Translations under genes and position numbers: made by a program
Notes under the pieces: model-generated
What the model was told of the DNA's origin: nothing
Seen by the model: only the letters and a program-made list of their open reading frames with translations
The model's database searches: none
Part shown: positions 8,314 to 18,704 of the stretch, piece after piece
How positions within the stretch are numbered: position 1 is the first letter of the stretch
Layout: every line of letters starts with the position of its first letter
Assembly (NCBI RefSeq): GCF_022869805.1
Contig: NZ_CP094974.1
Span: forward strand, 1,364,001-1,428,000
From: Halosolutus halophilus
GTDB taxonomy: Archaea; Halobacteriota; Halobacteria; Halobacteriales; Natrialbaceae
Length of the DNA: 64,000 nt
Direction of reading: 5' to 3'

Positions 8314-9330
8314 CTATACCAGCCGATCGACGGCCCACGAGGCCCGCTCGCGGACGTTCGGGTCCGGATCGTCGCGTTCGACGGTCGCGAGTCGATCGGC
8401 CGCCTCGTCGACGCCGCCGTGGCCGAGCGCGAGACACGCGTTCGCCCGGACGTGTGCGTGGTCGTCGTCGAGCAACGCGAACAGTTGCTCTCGTGCTGGC
8501 TCGACGGCCGATTCGACTCCGGCGGCCACGCGGGCGATCGTGACGGCGGCGTTCGCGCGCGTGTTCGGATCGTCGCTCTCGAGTGCCGTCGCAATCTGCG
8601 GACACGCGTCCTCGACCGCCGACGGGTTGTGGTGGGCGACGTCGCCGAGACAGCCGATCGCGTTGTTCCTGAGCGTCCCGTCCTCGTGATCGATCAGCGC
8701 TACGGCGTCGTCGACGAACTCGAGTGACGGCGTGCCCGCATCCGATCGGGCGAGCCGTCCGAGGGCGGACAGGGCAGACACCCCGTTCGCCTCCGGCTCC
8801 GTCGCGAGTGCGTCCGTCAGGAGCGGGACTGCAGGTTCGACCGCCGCCGGGTGTTCGATCGACAGGGTCGCGAGTAGGCGCAGTCCCCAGCGATCGTACC
8901 CCTGACGCTCCTCGAGCACGTCGACGATCGCGTCAGCGTGATCGACGACGGCCTCCGGTCGCTCCGTCGCGACGGCCTCGAGACAGCGCAGCAACTCCCG
9001 CGTCGCCGGGTCCGTCCCGTTGTCGACGGCGAACGAGACGATTTCGTCGACCGACGGTGCGACGTCGGCGGCCGATTCTTCGGCGAGTTCGGCCAGGGTG
9101 AGTGCGATCGCGTCGTGGAACTCGATCGACGGCCGACCGAGTAACGCCCGGAGTTTCGGCACGGTCGGGAGACAGAGCGACGGCTCCTCGTCGATCGTCT
9201 CTCGAATCCGCCGGACGGCTCGCCGTTGACTGGTCGGGTCGCGGTCGTCGAGTTGTGCGAGCACCGACGGCAGGTCGAACGCGTCCGCGTCGCGACTCCC
9301 CTCGACGGCCTCGCCCCCATCTCCATCCAT
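8314..9330 (-). CDS. HEAT-repeat protein
   Basis: Alpha-helical repeat protein of 338 aa with at least 6-7 HEAT/PBS-lyase-like units of about 35-40 residues. Clear units are LRNNAIGCLGDVAHHNP, TRANAAVTIARVAAG, VRANACLALGHGG and VRERASWAVDRLV in the C-terminal half. Such solenoids act as scaffolds or protein-binding platforms; no catalytic motif is visible. The start at 9330 (MDGDGG) is chosen because the in-frame sequence upstream belongs to an unrelated degenerate CNNM gene fragment. Co-directional with the GNAT and YjbQ genes downstream. Confidence 0.8.
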   Translation of the reverse strand: MDGDGGEAVEGSRDADAFDLPSVLAQLDDRDPTSQRRAVRRIRETIDEEPSLCLPTVPKLRALLGRPSIEFHDAIALTLAELAEESAADVAPSVDEIVSFAVDNGTDPATRELLRCLEAVATERPEAVVDHADAIVDVLEERQGYDRWGLRLLATLSIEHPAAVEPAVPLLTDALATEPEANGVSALSALGRLARSDAGTPSLEFVDDAVALIDHEDGTLRNNAIGCLGDVAHHNPSAVEDACPQIATALESDDPNTRANAAVTIARVAAGVESAVEPAREQLFALLDDDHAHVRANACLALGHGGVDEAADRLATVERDDPDPNVRERASWAVDRLV

Positions 9331-9419
9331 TGCACTCGCTTCATGTTCGATAGGCAGTAAAAGTTCTCCGACAGTTTTGTTCGGACAGGCGCGATCGGAT
9401 TTTACGGTCTGAGCGGGCG

Positions 9420-9745
9420 AGTGCCCCGGACTCGACCCCGGGCGGTTCACCCCCGCCGACGGCGGCGAGAAACGAATTTCGAAAATCGGCTCGAAGATGG
9501 CCGCCAATCCCGGCTCGGCGACGATTCCCGGCGCGATGCTGGTCCCGGAGATCCAGATCTGGCAGGTCGTCAGGTACAGTTCGAGATCGTCGGTCATCTC
9601 CCACGCCCGTCGAAGCCCCGGCGTATCGAACTCCGATTTCTGGTACCGTCGGGCACGCGTCAGGCCGAGTTCGATGGCGACGAAGTAAGCGTTTATCGGG
9701 ATGACCAAGACGCCGGCAATCAGTCGCCCGGTGATTTCGAGCGAA
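9420..9745 (-). pseudogene. Remnant of a CNNM/DUF21 (CorC-HlyC-type) membrane transporter gene
   Basis: On the minus strand, codons from about 9738 down to 9480 read like the N-terminal DUF21 domain of the haloarchaeal CNNM family: LIAGVLVIPINAYFVAIELG, then WEMTDDLELYLTTCQ and TSIAPGIVAEPGLAAIFEP. At about 9480 the match jumps to another frame (FLAAVGGGEPPGVESGAL) and then stops; the remaining membrane helices, the CBS pair and the CorC domain are missing. No proper start codon precedes it. I call it a truncated, frameshifted relic. Family assignment is from remembered homologues, not a search. Confidence 0.6.
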
Positions 9746-9792
9746 TCCGTCGTCGAACTGTACCATCGACAGACGCAAATCAGTGGCTGCTC

Positions 9793-11808
9793 TCAGGCGA
9801 GCCACTCGTCGGGTTTCGTGTCGTAGTCGACGTCGTCGGCGGCGAGGTGTTCGACCTCCTCCCAGGGGACGTCCTCCATCGTGACCTCGTCGCCGTCGTA
9901 CCGGAGCAACTTGCCGCGCTCTTCCGGCTCCGGCTCGCGATTGCGACGCTTGGCGACCTCGATGTCGTGGTCGTCGACCTCCTTGACGATCGTCAGCAGG
10001 TTCACCGGCCGCCCCCACAGCTCGAAGATCCGTTTGAGCGTCTCCCGGGCCTGTCCCAGGTCGAGCATGACGCCGTTGTACTGGTGGCCCAGCAGGAGTT
10101 CGTTGGCGTTGTTGTAGTTGCCGTCGTAGACCGCGATCGTCGGCTTCCCGAAGTTGGTGAACTGGAGGAGGAGCTTCTTCTTCACGTCGTCGGCGGCGTC
10201 GCTGGCCACGTGGAACTGGCCGGTCGCCTCGGAGTGTTCGTACGTGAAGTAGTCGTTCTCCGTGATGAACTCCTCCGTGAGGAATTCGTCGAGGAAGGTG
10301 ACGTCGTTGTGACTCTCGCGCACGTCGAACATCCGGTCCCAGCCGGCGGCGAACTCCACATCGTCCAGCGCCTCCTGAACCGAGGAGTACCGCGCGTCGT
10401 CGAACAGGTACCGGCCGATCCGCTCGAGTTCGTTCTGGTTGATCCGCCCGAGGAAGCCCCGGTGCTGGCGCTTGACCAGCGAGTAGTGGCGGCGGGCCAG
10501 CCCCTCGTAGGTGAGCACCTTCCAGGGGTATTTCTCGACGTCGATCTCGCCCGCACGGGCACGCTCGAGCGCGTCGTGGTCGATCCACCGTTCCGGGACG
10601 TCCTCGAGTTCGTCGAGGGTCTCCGGACCGATCGTATCGAGCGCCTTCGGCGGTTCGAGCGTCTCGAGTACCTCGTCGAAGTCGACGACGTCCGTCAAAT
10701 TCCGCCACGAAATTCCCTCGACGCGGAGCAGTCGCTCCAGCACTTCCCGTCGGTTCGTCGTGTTCTCGACGTACTCCCAGAGTTCGAAGCCGAGGCTGTA
10801 GGGATTGAGTCCGGGCGAGGCGAGCACCTTCGCCATGTGATCGGCGTAGTTGAGGAACTCGTCGTCGCCGGCGAAGGCCTCGTCGGCCATCATCAGCGAC
10901 TCCCAGTAGGCCGCCCATCCCTCGTTCATGACCTTCGTCATCTTCTGGGCGGCGAAGTAGTACGCTTCCGCCCGCATCATGTCGAGGATGTCGCGCTGCC
11001 ACGGCTCCATCTCGACCCCGCGGCCGGCCTCCTCGTCGTACTGTTTGCCGTACTCGCGGACGAACGCGAGGACGTCCTTCTGGGGCTCTTCCGGGAAGTT
11101 CACCGGGCCGTCCTCGGCCTCGAGTTTCTCGACCCACTCGTCGTCGAACACTTCGCCCTTGATCTCGTCGGAGAGGTCGAGTTCGTCCAGTTTCTCCGCG
11201 AGGTCCTCGTCGATCTTCTCGACCGGCCCGTCGATGTCGAGTCGTCGCTCGAACACCCGGTGCTGGTCGATGTTGTCCTCCAGCGAGAGACAGTGATCGA
11301 CCCACTTCTCGACCTCGGCTCGATCGATCTCGGGATCGGACATGTACTCGTCGATCGCGCGGGCGTGGCGTTCGAGCATGGCCGCGGCGTTGACCTGCGC
11401 CTCGTCGGCCTGGCCGCGCGTGAACAGGCCGAACCACTCGTTGTTCGAGAAGAAGTCGGAGTGGGCCTCGACGTGGGTGATGACGGCCTTCTGGTCGGCT
11501 AGCGTGTTCGACTCCTGGAGGAAGGCGTGGGCCGGGTTGTCGTTGTTGACGATCTCGAAGGCCTTGCCGCCGCTGTACTGGCCCTGCTTTTGCTGTTTGT
11601 CGTACTGCATTCCCCACCGCCAGTGCGGGTACCGCGACTGGAACCCGCCGTAGGCGATGAGTTCGTTCATCTCGTCGTAGTCGACGATCCAGTACTTGAC
11701 CGGGTACGGTTCGAGGCCGAGCTTCTGGGCCAGGTTCCTGGCCTCCGTCACCGGTTCCTCGAGATCGGTCGCGATCGCCTGTTTGCGGAATCTATCCGAA
11801 TTACTCAT
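9793..11808 (-). CDS. SpoVR family protein
   Basis: SpoVR/YcgB family protein, 671 aa, longer than the E. coli YcgB (about 510). The family N-terminus [20 protein letters not shown], the His/Trp-rich block YPHWRWGM and the acidic [14 protein letters not shown] segment are present; the C-terminal region contains the long conserved block with [20 protein letters not shown]. The biochemical role is unknown; bacterial members are linked to spore cortex formation or starvation response. The ATG at 11808 (MSNSD) has GGAGG about 12 nt upstream and overlaps the DUF444 stop by 8 bp; a GTG three codons earlier is possible. It is the last gene of the prkA-prkA-DUF444-spoVR operon. Confidence 0.93.
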   Translation of the reverse strand: MSNSDRFRKQAIATDLEEPVTEARNLAQKLGLEPYPVKYWIVDYDEMNELIAYGGFQSRYPHWRWGMQYDKQQKQGQYSGGKAFEIVNNDNPAHAFLQESNTLADQKAVITHVEAHSDFFSNNEWFGLFTRGQADEAQVNAAAMLERHARAIDEYMSDPEIDRAEVEKWVDHCLSLEDNIDQHRVFERRLDIDGPVEKIDEDLAEKLDELDLSDEIKGEVFDDEWVEKLEAEDGPVNFPEEPQKDVLAFVREYGKQYDEEAGRGVEMEPWQRDILDMMRAEAYYFAAQKMTKVMNEGWAAYWESLMMADEAFAGDDEFLNYADHMAKVLASPGLNPYSLGFELWEYVENTTNRREVLERLLRVEGISWRNLTDVVDFDEVLETLEPPKALDTIGPETLDELEDVPERWIDHDALERARAGEIDVEKYPWKVLTYEGLARRHYSLVKRQHRGFLGRINQNELERIGRYLFDDARYSSVQEALDDVEFAAGWDRMFDVRESHNDVTFLDEFLTEEFITENDYFTYEHSEATGQFHVASDAADDVKKKLLLQFTNFGKPTIAVYDGNYNNANELLLGHQYNGVMLDLGQARETLKRIFELWGRPVNLLTIVKEVDDHDIEVAKRRNREPEPEERGKLLRYDGDEVTMEDVPWEEVEHLAADDVDYDTKPDEWLA

Positions 11809-13129
11809 CTTCTTCACCCTCCGTCGAGAGGATCTCGTAGATCGCGTCGGTCACGTCCGCTTTGCCGTTGACGTAGGCCACTGCGACGTCGTCGGAGTCG
11901 GTGCCGAAGTACCGTTCCAGTTCCTCGGCGTGGGTGGCGTTGATCGCGTTGCCGCTCGGCTGGGTTTCCACGTAGGCGTGGAGGTTGGCCGGAATCTCCT
12001 CCATCAGCGGAATGACCCGTTCCTCGGTGTCGTTGCTCGAGTTCTCGGAGTCGCCCGCCGCGAAGACGTACCGGTTCCAGTCGTTCCAGGGGTACTCCTC
12101 CAGCAGTTGTTCGGCGAGTTCGTATGCGCTCGAAATCTTCGTCCCGCCACCGCTGCGGATGCCGAAGAACTCGTCGCGTTCGACCTGCCACGCGTCGGCG
12201 TCGTGGGCGATGTAGACGAACTCGGCGTTGTCGTACTTGCCCTGGAGGTACCAGTCCAGCGGCGTGAACGTCCGCTCGACGAGTTCGCGCTTCTTCTCGC
12301 GCATCGAACCCGAGACGTCGCGGATGTTGACGACGACGACGTTCTTCTCTTTCTCCTCGATGATCTCCGGGTAGCGGTAGCGTTCGTCCTCCCGGCGGAA
12401 GGGGACGTGTTTGATCCCCTCCCGGCGGATCTGCTGCTGGACGGTCTGGCGCTCGACGTTCTCCTCGAGTTCCTCGATCGAGGCCCACGCGTCGCGCTCG
12501 TCCTCGGGAACCTCGTCGTAGGCCTCCTCGATCCAGGCCATCGAGACCGGAATGTTCTCGCCGCGGGCCCACTCGAAGACGTCTCGGGGTCCGAATCCCT
12601 CGACCTTGCAGACCTCTTCCAGGAACTCCTCGTCGAAGTCCATCGCGAGTTTGCGTTTGAGCCCCTCCTTGAACATCCGCTCGAAGTCGAGCGTGCTGTC
12701 GGGGCCGGTTCGGGTGAGGTCCGTAAAGGGACCCTCCTTCTCCTCGATGACCTTCTTGCCCTTCGGGTCGAGGTCGAGGCCGAGTTCCTCGTCGAGTTCC
12801 TGGGCGAACTCTTCGGGGTCCATCTCGTAGTACTCGTGCTCGCCGCCGTCCTCGCCGGGTTCGTCGCCGTCGCCGTCGTCGTCGCCGGGCTGTGGCTGGG
12901 GCTGTCCGACCGGCTGGCCGACGTCGGGGGTGTCGCCGTCGCCCTGACCGACGCCACCCTGGTCGCGCTGATCGTACTCGAACTCCGGGAGCGAGACGAT
13001 CTTGACCGGGATGTTGATCTCGCCGGGTTTGCTGCGTCCGAGGTCGCCGTACTGGATGAAATCGGCGAGGTCCTCGCGGCGCTCCTCGCCGACTTCACGG
13101 AATCGTTCGAGGTCGTCTCTCAGTCCCAT
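11801..13129 (-). CDS. DUF444 (YeaH/YhbH) family protein
   Basis: DUF444 protein, 442 aa, close to E. coli YeaH. An acidic, Gly/Asp-rich linker (about residues 60-110) is followed by the C-terminal VWA-like domain. The metal-binding MIDAS-type motif DVSGSM is visible near residue 276, and later [13 protein letters not shown] and the AAGDSENSS segment supply the other metal-site residues. The function is not established; in bacteria the gene is next to prkA (yeaG-yeaH). The ATG at 13129 ([10 protein letters not shown]) is the family start; the upstream frame is antisense-like. Overlaps the upstream prkA stop by 10 bp and the spoVR start by 8 bp. Confidence 0.93.
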   Translation of the reverse strand: MGLRDDLERFREVGEERREDLADFIQYGDLGRSKPGEINIPVKIVSLPEFEYDQRDQGGVGQGDGDTPDVGQPVGQPQPQPGDDDGDGDEPGEDGGEHEYYEMDPEEFAQELDEELGLDLDPKGKKVIEEKEGPFTDLTRTGPDSTLDFERMFKEGLKRKLAMDFDEEFLEEVCKVEGFGPRDVFEWARGENIPVSMAWIEEAYDEVPEDERDAWASIEELEENVERQTVQQQIRREGIKHVPFRREDERYRYPEIIEEKEKNVVVVNIRDVSGSMREKKRELVERTFTPLDWYLQGKYDNAEFVYIAHDADAWQVERDEFFGIRSGGGTKISSAYELAEQLLEEYPWNDWNRYVFAAGDSENSSNDTEERVIPLMEEIPANLHAYVETQPSGNAINATHAEELERYFGTDSDDVAVAYVNGKADVTDAIYEILSTEGEEDE

Positions 13130-15405
13130 CTGTATGACACCTGTCCCATGACGTGTCTGCTGGTCAGTTCGGCCGACGCCTTCGAGTAATCGAAGAGGTC
13201 GACCATCGTCTCGATCGTGTCTTCCTTGACGGTCGCGGTCTGGGTCCCGCTCGGGGGGTCGTCCCACTGGCGCGGGTCGAAGTCCTCGAACGTGCGTTCG
13301 ACGTCGTCCCAGTCATGGCTCTCGAGGACGGTCTTGATGACCGGAATCGCCGTCAGGTCGACGTCCTGCACCGAGAAGTCCTCGTCGCGGTGTTCCCACG
13401 CGTGGCGATTCAGCGACGTGATCACCTTCTCGCGCCGGAAGTTCCGCACGCTCTCGCGCGGGAGGTTCCCGTCGTAGTCGTCCTCGGAGAACCGGCCGAG
13501 GTGTTCGATCTCGAACAGCTTCATCTTCAGCGGATCCGGCTCGACCCGTTCGCCGCGGTCGTTGTACAGCGGCTCGTCGGTCTCCCACGCGTAGGTGTGT
13601 TCGACGTACTCCTCGACGGTCTCCTCGTCGACCCGTTTCTCGTGCATGATCGCCTCGATGACGTCCGACTCCTGCTGGTCGAAGATGTAGTTCTTCACCG
13701 GCACCACGCGGTTCTCGAACTCCGTTCGCTCGCCGGTCGAGAAGACCGGGGCGTCGGCCATCCCTTCGGCCATCCCGTTCAGCACGTCGCGAGGCATGAC
13801 CACGTCCTCGACCGGCAGGTCGGGGTGGTGGCGGTCCTGGTCCGTCCGGAGCAGTTCCGCCAGGGTGTCCCGCGTGTAGGTGACGGGGACGCCGTGTTCG
13901 CCGTCGTGGCCGTCGTCGGCGAAGTCGAACTCGTCTTTCTCCCGGCGAGTGTCGCCTTCCTGGAGGAATCCCTGGTCGTAGATCAGGGCCTTGTCGACGA
14001 GGTCCAGCCCGTTCGGCAGGTCCTCCTCGTCGAGTCGAGTGGCGACGGCGTACAGTGCGGCCGCCTCGATCGCGTGGGGCGCGAACTCCTGGTCCCTGGC
14101 CTCGCCCTCCTGATCTTTCACCGTCACCGTCACCGGCTCGCGGATGCGATCGGCCAGTTCGTCGTAGCTCTCCGCGGTCCAGACCTCCGTCTCGTTCGTG
14201 AGTTCGCGCCGAATGAGTTCACACTCCAGCGAGAGGTTGGTCAGGTAGCCGAACTGGTGTTTGTCCAGCCGGCGCTTGAGCGCCTTCAGGGGATCCATAC
14301 CGTTGCGATCGGCGTGCTGGTTGAGTTGCGCCTCGAGGTCGGGGTTGGAGATGATCAGCAACTGACTGTCGACGTCCATCCCGATCCCCTTGTCCAGCTT
14401 GACGGACTGTTCGTCGGGGACGTTCAGCAGCTTCTGGAGGAGGTCGGCGTGCTGGGCGGCGTCCTCGACGATCGTGAGGACGCCGTTGCCCTGCGACAGC
14501 ACGCCGTCGTAGCTGAACGCCTGAGGGTTCTTCCGGCCCCGCGAGTCCAGTTCCTGGAGCATGCCGTGCATCCACGACCCGACGAGCCGTTCCTTGGGCG
14601 GGCCGTCGTCCTCCGAGTGGAGGACGCCGACGCCCTGACCGACGTCGACGACGTAGTTTTTCACCCGGAGGTGCTTGTCGTCGCTGATCGCCGAGAACAG
14701 TTCCTGCTTGCCCTCGCGACGGTATCGCTCCTCGAGGAAGTCGTAGGCTTCCCGCGAGAACGGGTCGAGGGCCGCGTCCACCTGGACCGGAACGTGGTCG
14801 TCGAGTTCGTCGTTGAGGTCGTCGAGGATCCGTTCGCGAACGCTCTCCGGGAACACCGACAGCGGGTGGGCCTGGACCGGACTCTCGTACCAGTGCTGTT
14901 CGTCCCCAGCCGTGGGGTCGCCGCCGTAGCTCAGTCCCCTGTCGTCGGCCTCGGCGGTCGTCACGTTCCACTCGACGGTGTAGCGCCGGCCGTCGGGCGT
15001 CTTCGAGTACTCCCGCAGGCCGTTGACGAGACAGCGCTTGAGTTCCGATTTGCCCGTCGCGGTCGGCCCCTCGAACCAGATGATCTTCTCGTCTTTCGCC
15101 CGACCCGCGGCGATCGATCGGAGGTCGTCGACGAACCCGTTCAACACCTCGGTGTTGCCGAGGATGGCGTGTTCGCCGTCGTTGTACGGATCGTCGAAGA
15201 ACCGGTAGCGCTCCTTCTCTTCGCCCTCCTCGACGACCGCGCGGGTGCCGGCGGCCTCGATCGCCTCCAGCAGGTACTTCGAGGCGTGGGAGGCGATCGT
15301 CGGGTTCTCGAAGATGCGATCGACGTACGCCGCGAGGCTCATCGGCTCCTCGTACGTCTCTTCTAACGTGCGATCGGCCTCGGTGACGTAGTCGTTGCCG
15401 GTCAT
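13120..15405 (-). CDS. PrkA family serine protein kinase (paralogue 1)
   Basis: AAA+-like PrkA protein, 761 aa, longer than bacterial PrkA/YeaG (about 630-645). N-terminal PrkA AAA region with Walker [19 protein letters not shown] near residue 100 and the typical [17 protein letters not shown]-type block; the extra length is in the C-terminal third, which lies where PrkA has its kinase-like domain. Bacterial PrkA phosphorylates proteins on Ser and has also been described as an AAA+ protease-like protein; which applies here is unknown. ATG at 15405 begins 1 bp after the stop of the second prkA, so the two are probably translationally coupled. Confidence 0.9.
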   Translation of the reverse strand: MTGNDYVTEADRTLEETYEEPMSLAAYVDRIFENPTIASHASKYLLEAIEAAGTRAVVEEGEEKERYRFFDDPYNDGEHAILGNTEVLNGFVDDLRSIAAGRAKDEKIIWFEGPTATGKSELKRCLVNGLREYSKTPDGRRYTVEWNVTTAEADDRGLSYGGDPTAGDEQHWYESPVQAHPLSVFPESVRERILDDLNDELDDHVPVQVDAALDPFSREAYDFLEERYRREGKQELFSAISDDKHLRVKNYVVDVGQGVGVLHSEDDGPPKERLVGSWMHGMLQELDSRGRKNPQAFSYDGVLSQGNGVLTIVEDAAQHADLLQKLLNVPDEQSVKLDKGIGMDVDSQLLIISNPDLEAQLNQHADRNGMDPLKALKRRLDKHQFGYLTNLSLECELIRRELTNETEVWTAESYDELADRIREPVTVTVKDQEGEARDQEFAPHAIEAAALYAVATRLDEEDLPNGLDLVDKALIYDQGFLQEGDTRREKDEFDFADDGHDGEHGVPVTYTRDTLAELLRTDQDRHHPDLPVEDVVMPRDVLNGMAEGMADAPVFSTGERTEFENRVVPVKNYIFDQQESDVIEAIMHEKRVDEETVEEYVEHTYAWETDEPLYNDRGERVEPDPLKMKLFEIEHLGRFSEDDYDGNLPRESVRNFRREKVITSLNRHAWEHRDEDFSVQDVDLTAIPVIKTVLESHDWDDVERTFEDFDPRQWDDPPSGTQTATVKEDTIETMVDLFDYSKASAELTSRHVMGQVSYRWD

Positions 15406-15406
15406 G

Positions 15407-17479
15407 TTAGTCTTCCATCTCGGCCTTGGCGACCTCGGCACCCGCGAACTCGAGGACCTCTTTCGCGCCCGCCTCGGAGTAGCCCTGTTCCATCAGGGCG
15501 TCGATCCACGAGGAGCGTTCGTCGTCGTCGAACTCGTTGGCCGAGACCAGCGCCGAGAAGTTGATGTTGTGCTTCTTGTCCTCCCAGAGTTTGCGCTCCA
15601 GGGCGCGGCGCAGGCGCTCGTTGTCCTGGGGGTTGAACGCCTCGCCCTCGCGTGCGCGCCGCGAGACCCAGTTCGAGACCTCCTGGCGGAACGATTCCTT
15701 GCGATCCTCGGGGATGTCGAGTTTCTCCTCGACGCTCCGCAGGAACGTCTCGTCGGGTTCCTGCTCGCGACCCGTGAGTTCGTCCTCGATCGTGTCGTCG
15801 TCGATGTAGGCCATGACGTGGTCCATGTACTTCTCGCCCTGGCGCTGGATCTCGTCGATGTCGTAGGCCAGCGCGTGGCGGACGTCCTCGATGGCGCGTT
15901 CCCTGTACTCCTCCCGGACCGTCTCGAGGTAACGGTAGTAGGTCTCGAAGTTGTCTTCGGGGATGGAGCCGTGGTGTTCGAGGTTCTCCTCGAAGAAGTT
16001 GAACACCGTCAGCGGCGAGAGGAACCCGCGCTGGCGGTGTTTCGAATCCATGATCGCCTCGGCGATCTCGTCGCCGATGAAGCGGGGCGAGATGCCGACC
16101 ATCCCTTCCCCGATCTCGGCCTTCGCGGCGGCCTCGTCGCGAAGCTTCTTGGGGTCGATGTCGTCGCCCTCGTCGATCTCGCCGTTGTAGGCCTTGGCCT
16201 TCGAGAGCAGGTCCACGGTTTCGGTGTCGGGTTCCTCGATCCGCGTGAGCACGCCGAACAGGCCCGCCATCTCGAGCGTGTGGGGCTCGACGTTGATGTC
16301 GGGGACGTCGGCGTTGTTGAGCATCTTCTGGTAGATGTTGGCCTCGTCCTCGTAGCTCAAGACGTAGGGGAAGTCGATCCGCTTGGTGCGGTCGTTGAAG
16401 GCCTCCATCTTCTCGTCGCCCTTCTTGTCCTTGTACTCGGGCATGTTGGTCCGGCCGACGATCACCTGGTCGATGTCGATGCGAGGGTTGTTCTTCGGCT
16501 TGATCGTCTGCTCCTGGGTCGCGTGCAGGAAGTCGTAGAGGAACTCCCGCTGGAGTTTGAGTAGCTCCTCGCCCGAGAAGATCCCGCGGTTGGCGTTACA
16601 GAAGGCACCCGAGTAGTCGAACGCGCGCGGGTCGGACTCCCCGTAGATGGCGATCTTCGAGTAGTTGACGTCGCCGGTGAGTTCGGTCTCGTCCTGGTTC
16701 TTCTTGTCCTTGGGTTCGAAGGTCTCCAGGCCCTGGCGCTTGTTCTCGTCGGCGACGAATCGAATGATCTCGACGTGGTTCTCGAGGACCTGCTGGAGGT
16801 CGTCGTCGTAGTGGGCCAGCAGCCTGTCCATGTAGAACTCGCTTTCGGGATCGAGCGCCTGCTCGTTCTGAATCGTGTACGGTGCGTCGAGGTTCTCGTT
16901 TAGGTCGTCGATGACCTGCTGGCGCTGTTCCAGCGGAAGCAGGACGAGCGGATCCTGGTTCATCGGCGATCGGACGGTGTCGTCGGCCGGATCCTGGTCC
17001 TTGATGACGTCACAGAGGTTGGTCCACTTGAACGTGTACATCCGCCCCTCGTCGCGGAGCGTGTAGTCCTCGAAGTAGCGCCGCACCTGTTTGTCGAAGT
17101 GGGACTTCCCCGATCCGACCGGGCCGAGCAGGAGTTTGATCCGCCGTTCGGGACCGAGCCTGCGGGCACCCGACTTGACCTTGTTGACGAACTCGTGGAT
17201 CGACTGGTGGATCACCTTCCCGTAGAAGGTGTTCTCACCGTCGTTCAGCGGATCCTCGCTGGCGAGTTGGTACTCGACCATTCCTTCCGTCTCGTCGTAG
17301 GTCGTCCCGTAGTAGTCGAACATGTCCGCGACGCGCTGGTGGGCGTTGCGGGCGATCTTCGGGTCCTCGTACACCGCTTCGAGGTACCAGTCGAACGACT
17401 TGGTCTCCCGCAGGTCCGCGGGCATCGATTCCTTGTAATCCGTACTAAGCTTCTCGAGCGTCTCGATGTCACCGGTCAT
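15407..17479 (-). CDS. prkA: PrkA family serine protein kinase (paralogue 2)
   Basis: First gene of the operon, 690 aa, and the more canonical PrkA of the two. Walker A GPVGSGKSHFDKQVRRYFED is followed by TFKWTNLCDVI, the conserved FDYSGAFCNANRGIF block and IDQVIVGRTNMPEY; the C-terminal kinase-like domain follows. The start at 17479 (MTGDIETLEKLS) fits the family; the upstream in-frame sequence is Arg/Thr-rich and non-coding in character. A TATA-like AT-rich segment lies about 320 bp upstream (17800-17820), suggesting a long leader. Paralogue 1 follows directly, so a heteromeric kinase complex is possible but unproven. Confidence 0.92.
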   Translation of the reverse strand: MTGDIETLEKLSTDYKESMPADLRETKSFDWYLEAVYEDPKIARNAHQRVADMFDYYGTTYDETEGMVEYQLASEDPLNDGENTFYGKVIHQSIHEFVNKVKSGARRLGPERRIKLLLGPVGSGKSHFDKQVRRYFEDYTLRDEGRMYTFKWTNLCDVIKDQDPADDTVRSPMNQDPLVLLPLEQRQQVIDDLNENLDAPYTIQNEQALDPESEFYMDRLLAHYDDDLQQVLENHVEIIRFVADENKRQGLETFEPKDKKNQDETELTGDVNYSKIAIYGESDPRAFDYSGAFCNANRGIFSGEELLKLQREFLYDFLHATQEQTIKPKNNPRIDIDQVIVGRTNMPEYKDKKGDEKMEAFNDRTKRIDFPYVLSYEDEANIYQKMLNNADVPDINVEPHTLEMAGLFGVLTRIEEPDTETVDLLSKAKAYNGEIDEGDDIDPKKLRDEAAAKAEIGEGMVGISPRFIGDEIAEAIMDSKHRQRGFLSPLTVFNFFEENLEHHGSIPEDNFETYYRYLETVREEYRERAIEDVRHALAYDIDEIQRQGEKYMDHVMAYIDDDTIEDELTGREQEPDETFLRSVEEKLDIPEDRKESFRQEVSNWVSRRAREGEAFNPQDNERLRRALERKLWEDKKHNINFSALVSANEFDDDERSSWIDALMEQGYSEAGAKEVLEFAGAEVAKAEMED

Positions 17480-18117
17480 GGTATCATTGCCAGTTTGGTG
17501 GTCCCCCGTCTTCGATCGGCACCTGCGTCGATGGGTCAGGTGTGGAGTAGACGTCGATCGACCGTCTACATCGTCGCGTGGCCGAACCGTCGGTCCACCA
17601 CGGCGCGTCACGACGCGTATACCACGCGCTCACTTGACTCCTTACGGCGGCTCTCGGAGAGCGCGAACCCGTTCGGGCGGCGATCTGTCGTGCCATATGT
17701 GAGCGCTTACCATTACGTCGTGTCGGCGTCGAACTGCCGGTCGTTCACGACGTGCGCCGGGGACGGGCGCGGAGTTGATCGGTCCGGCGGTCGGATACCG
17801 ATAGTATTTAATGAGTGAGTAATCCAAGTACTTAACCTTGGCCCCAAAAGGTATTTACCAGAACTTCATTCCAGGAAATTGTTGCCAGAACCATATATTG
17901 TCAATTGGTATCACGCCCCGCGTTAGGGGCGAAACTACAAAAACGATCGGCCTGCAGCGGCCGGGTCACCTCGCGCGCGCTCGACCGCAGTTTTCCTACG
18001 TCGCACGTCAGAGAGTCGGCACCGATCGTCGCGACGGGACGACCCAGACGATCGCCGGCCGGTCGCCACCGGCGATCGGACGACGGTGCTTTAGACCCGT
18101 CGCCCGTACCGACACCC
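17480..18117. other. Long intergenic region with an AT-rich island
   Basis: This 638-bp stretch separates the prkA operon from the DUF5820 gene. No open frame has coding character. From about 17800 to 17945 the sequence is much more AT-rich than its surroundings. On the minus strand ATTAAATAC near 17805-17815 looks like a TATA box for prkA. Toward the plus side TATATT near 17901 and a small hairpin CGCCCC-GCGTTA-GGGGCG (17923-17938) are visible. The island could hold divergent promoters or a non-coding RNA; I cannot decide from sequence. Confidence 0.35.
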
Positions 18118-18531
18118 ATGACGGCGTTCGACGCGCTTCCCGATAGCTGGACCATCTGGAGCGAGGAAGACGACGGTCGGGCGGTCCTCGCCTACCGGCC
18201 GGACGTCTTCGACGCCGAGGAGTTTCCCCCGGCCTGCCTGCCGACGCTGTACGTCACCCACGGTAAGCGAACCCGGAGACCCGGAACCAACCCCACCAGT
18301 CGGACGACGGCGAACGACTGGTTCGTCACCCTCTACCTGGAACCCGACGTTTCCCTCCCCGACCAGCACCGGTTCGACGACCGATCCGACGCCGTCGCCT
18401 GTGCGATCGACCTCGCACGGCAGTTCGACGCCGGCGAGATCGACTACCGCGACCTGTACCAGGTCCCGCGGGAACGGTACTTCGATCGGCTCGACGAGTT
18501 GACCGGGGGACCCGACGATCCCGATTCGTAG
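18118..18531 (+). CDS. DUF5820 family protein
   Basis: Small soluble haloarchaeal protein, 137 aa, of a family known only by a DUF number. It begins LPDSWTIWSEEDD, contains CLPTLYVTHGKRTRRPG and DWFVTLYLEPDV, and ends in an acidic tail. No catalytic motif is obvious. The ATG at 18118 matches the family N-terminus; the longer in-frame extension upstream is Arg-rich and not like the family. It stands alone on the plus strand, upstream of the UPF0179 gene. The DUF assignment is from memory of family members. Confidence 0.8.
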   Translation: MTAFDALPDSWTIWSEEDDGRAVLAYRPDVFDAEEFPPACLPTLYVTHGKRTRRPGTNPTSRTTANDWFVTLYLEPDVSLPDQHRFDDRSDAVACAIDLARQFDAGEIDYRDLYQVPRERYFDRLDELTGGPDDPDS

Positions 18532-18704
18532 GGCTCGGTCTCGACGGGACACGTCAGCAGATCCCGCTCGTCACCGTTGTCCCCGATTCCCGATCCGCGA
18601 TCGGTCCCGGAGCGTCGATCGGGGAGTAGTCGACTCGGCGCGGCGATCGAGCGGAGACGCGACTCGACGTGAGGCTTAACCGAACGCGGTGCGAATCGAT
18701 TCCT

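Noticed and set aside
9341-11617. Very long minus-strand frame (758 codons) overlapping spoVR
   Set aside because: Composition is Arg/Gly/Pro-rich and neutral, typical of an out-of-frame shadow in GC-rich DNA. The spoVR frame has the family motifs.
13153-15366. 737-codon plus-strand frame over prkA paralogue 1
   Set aside because: Antisense shadow caused by high GC at third codon positions; it has no family signature and lies opposite an intact prkA.
15395-16564. 389-codon plus-strand frame over prkA paralogue 2
   Set aside because: Antisense shadow of a clear PrkA gene; Val/Leu-rich with no motifs.
17923-17938. CRISPR-like or terminator repeat at the CGCCCC...GGGGCG hairpin
   Set aside because: A single short hairpin, no repeat array, no T run.
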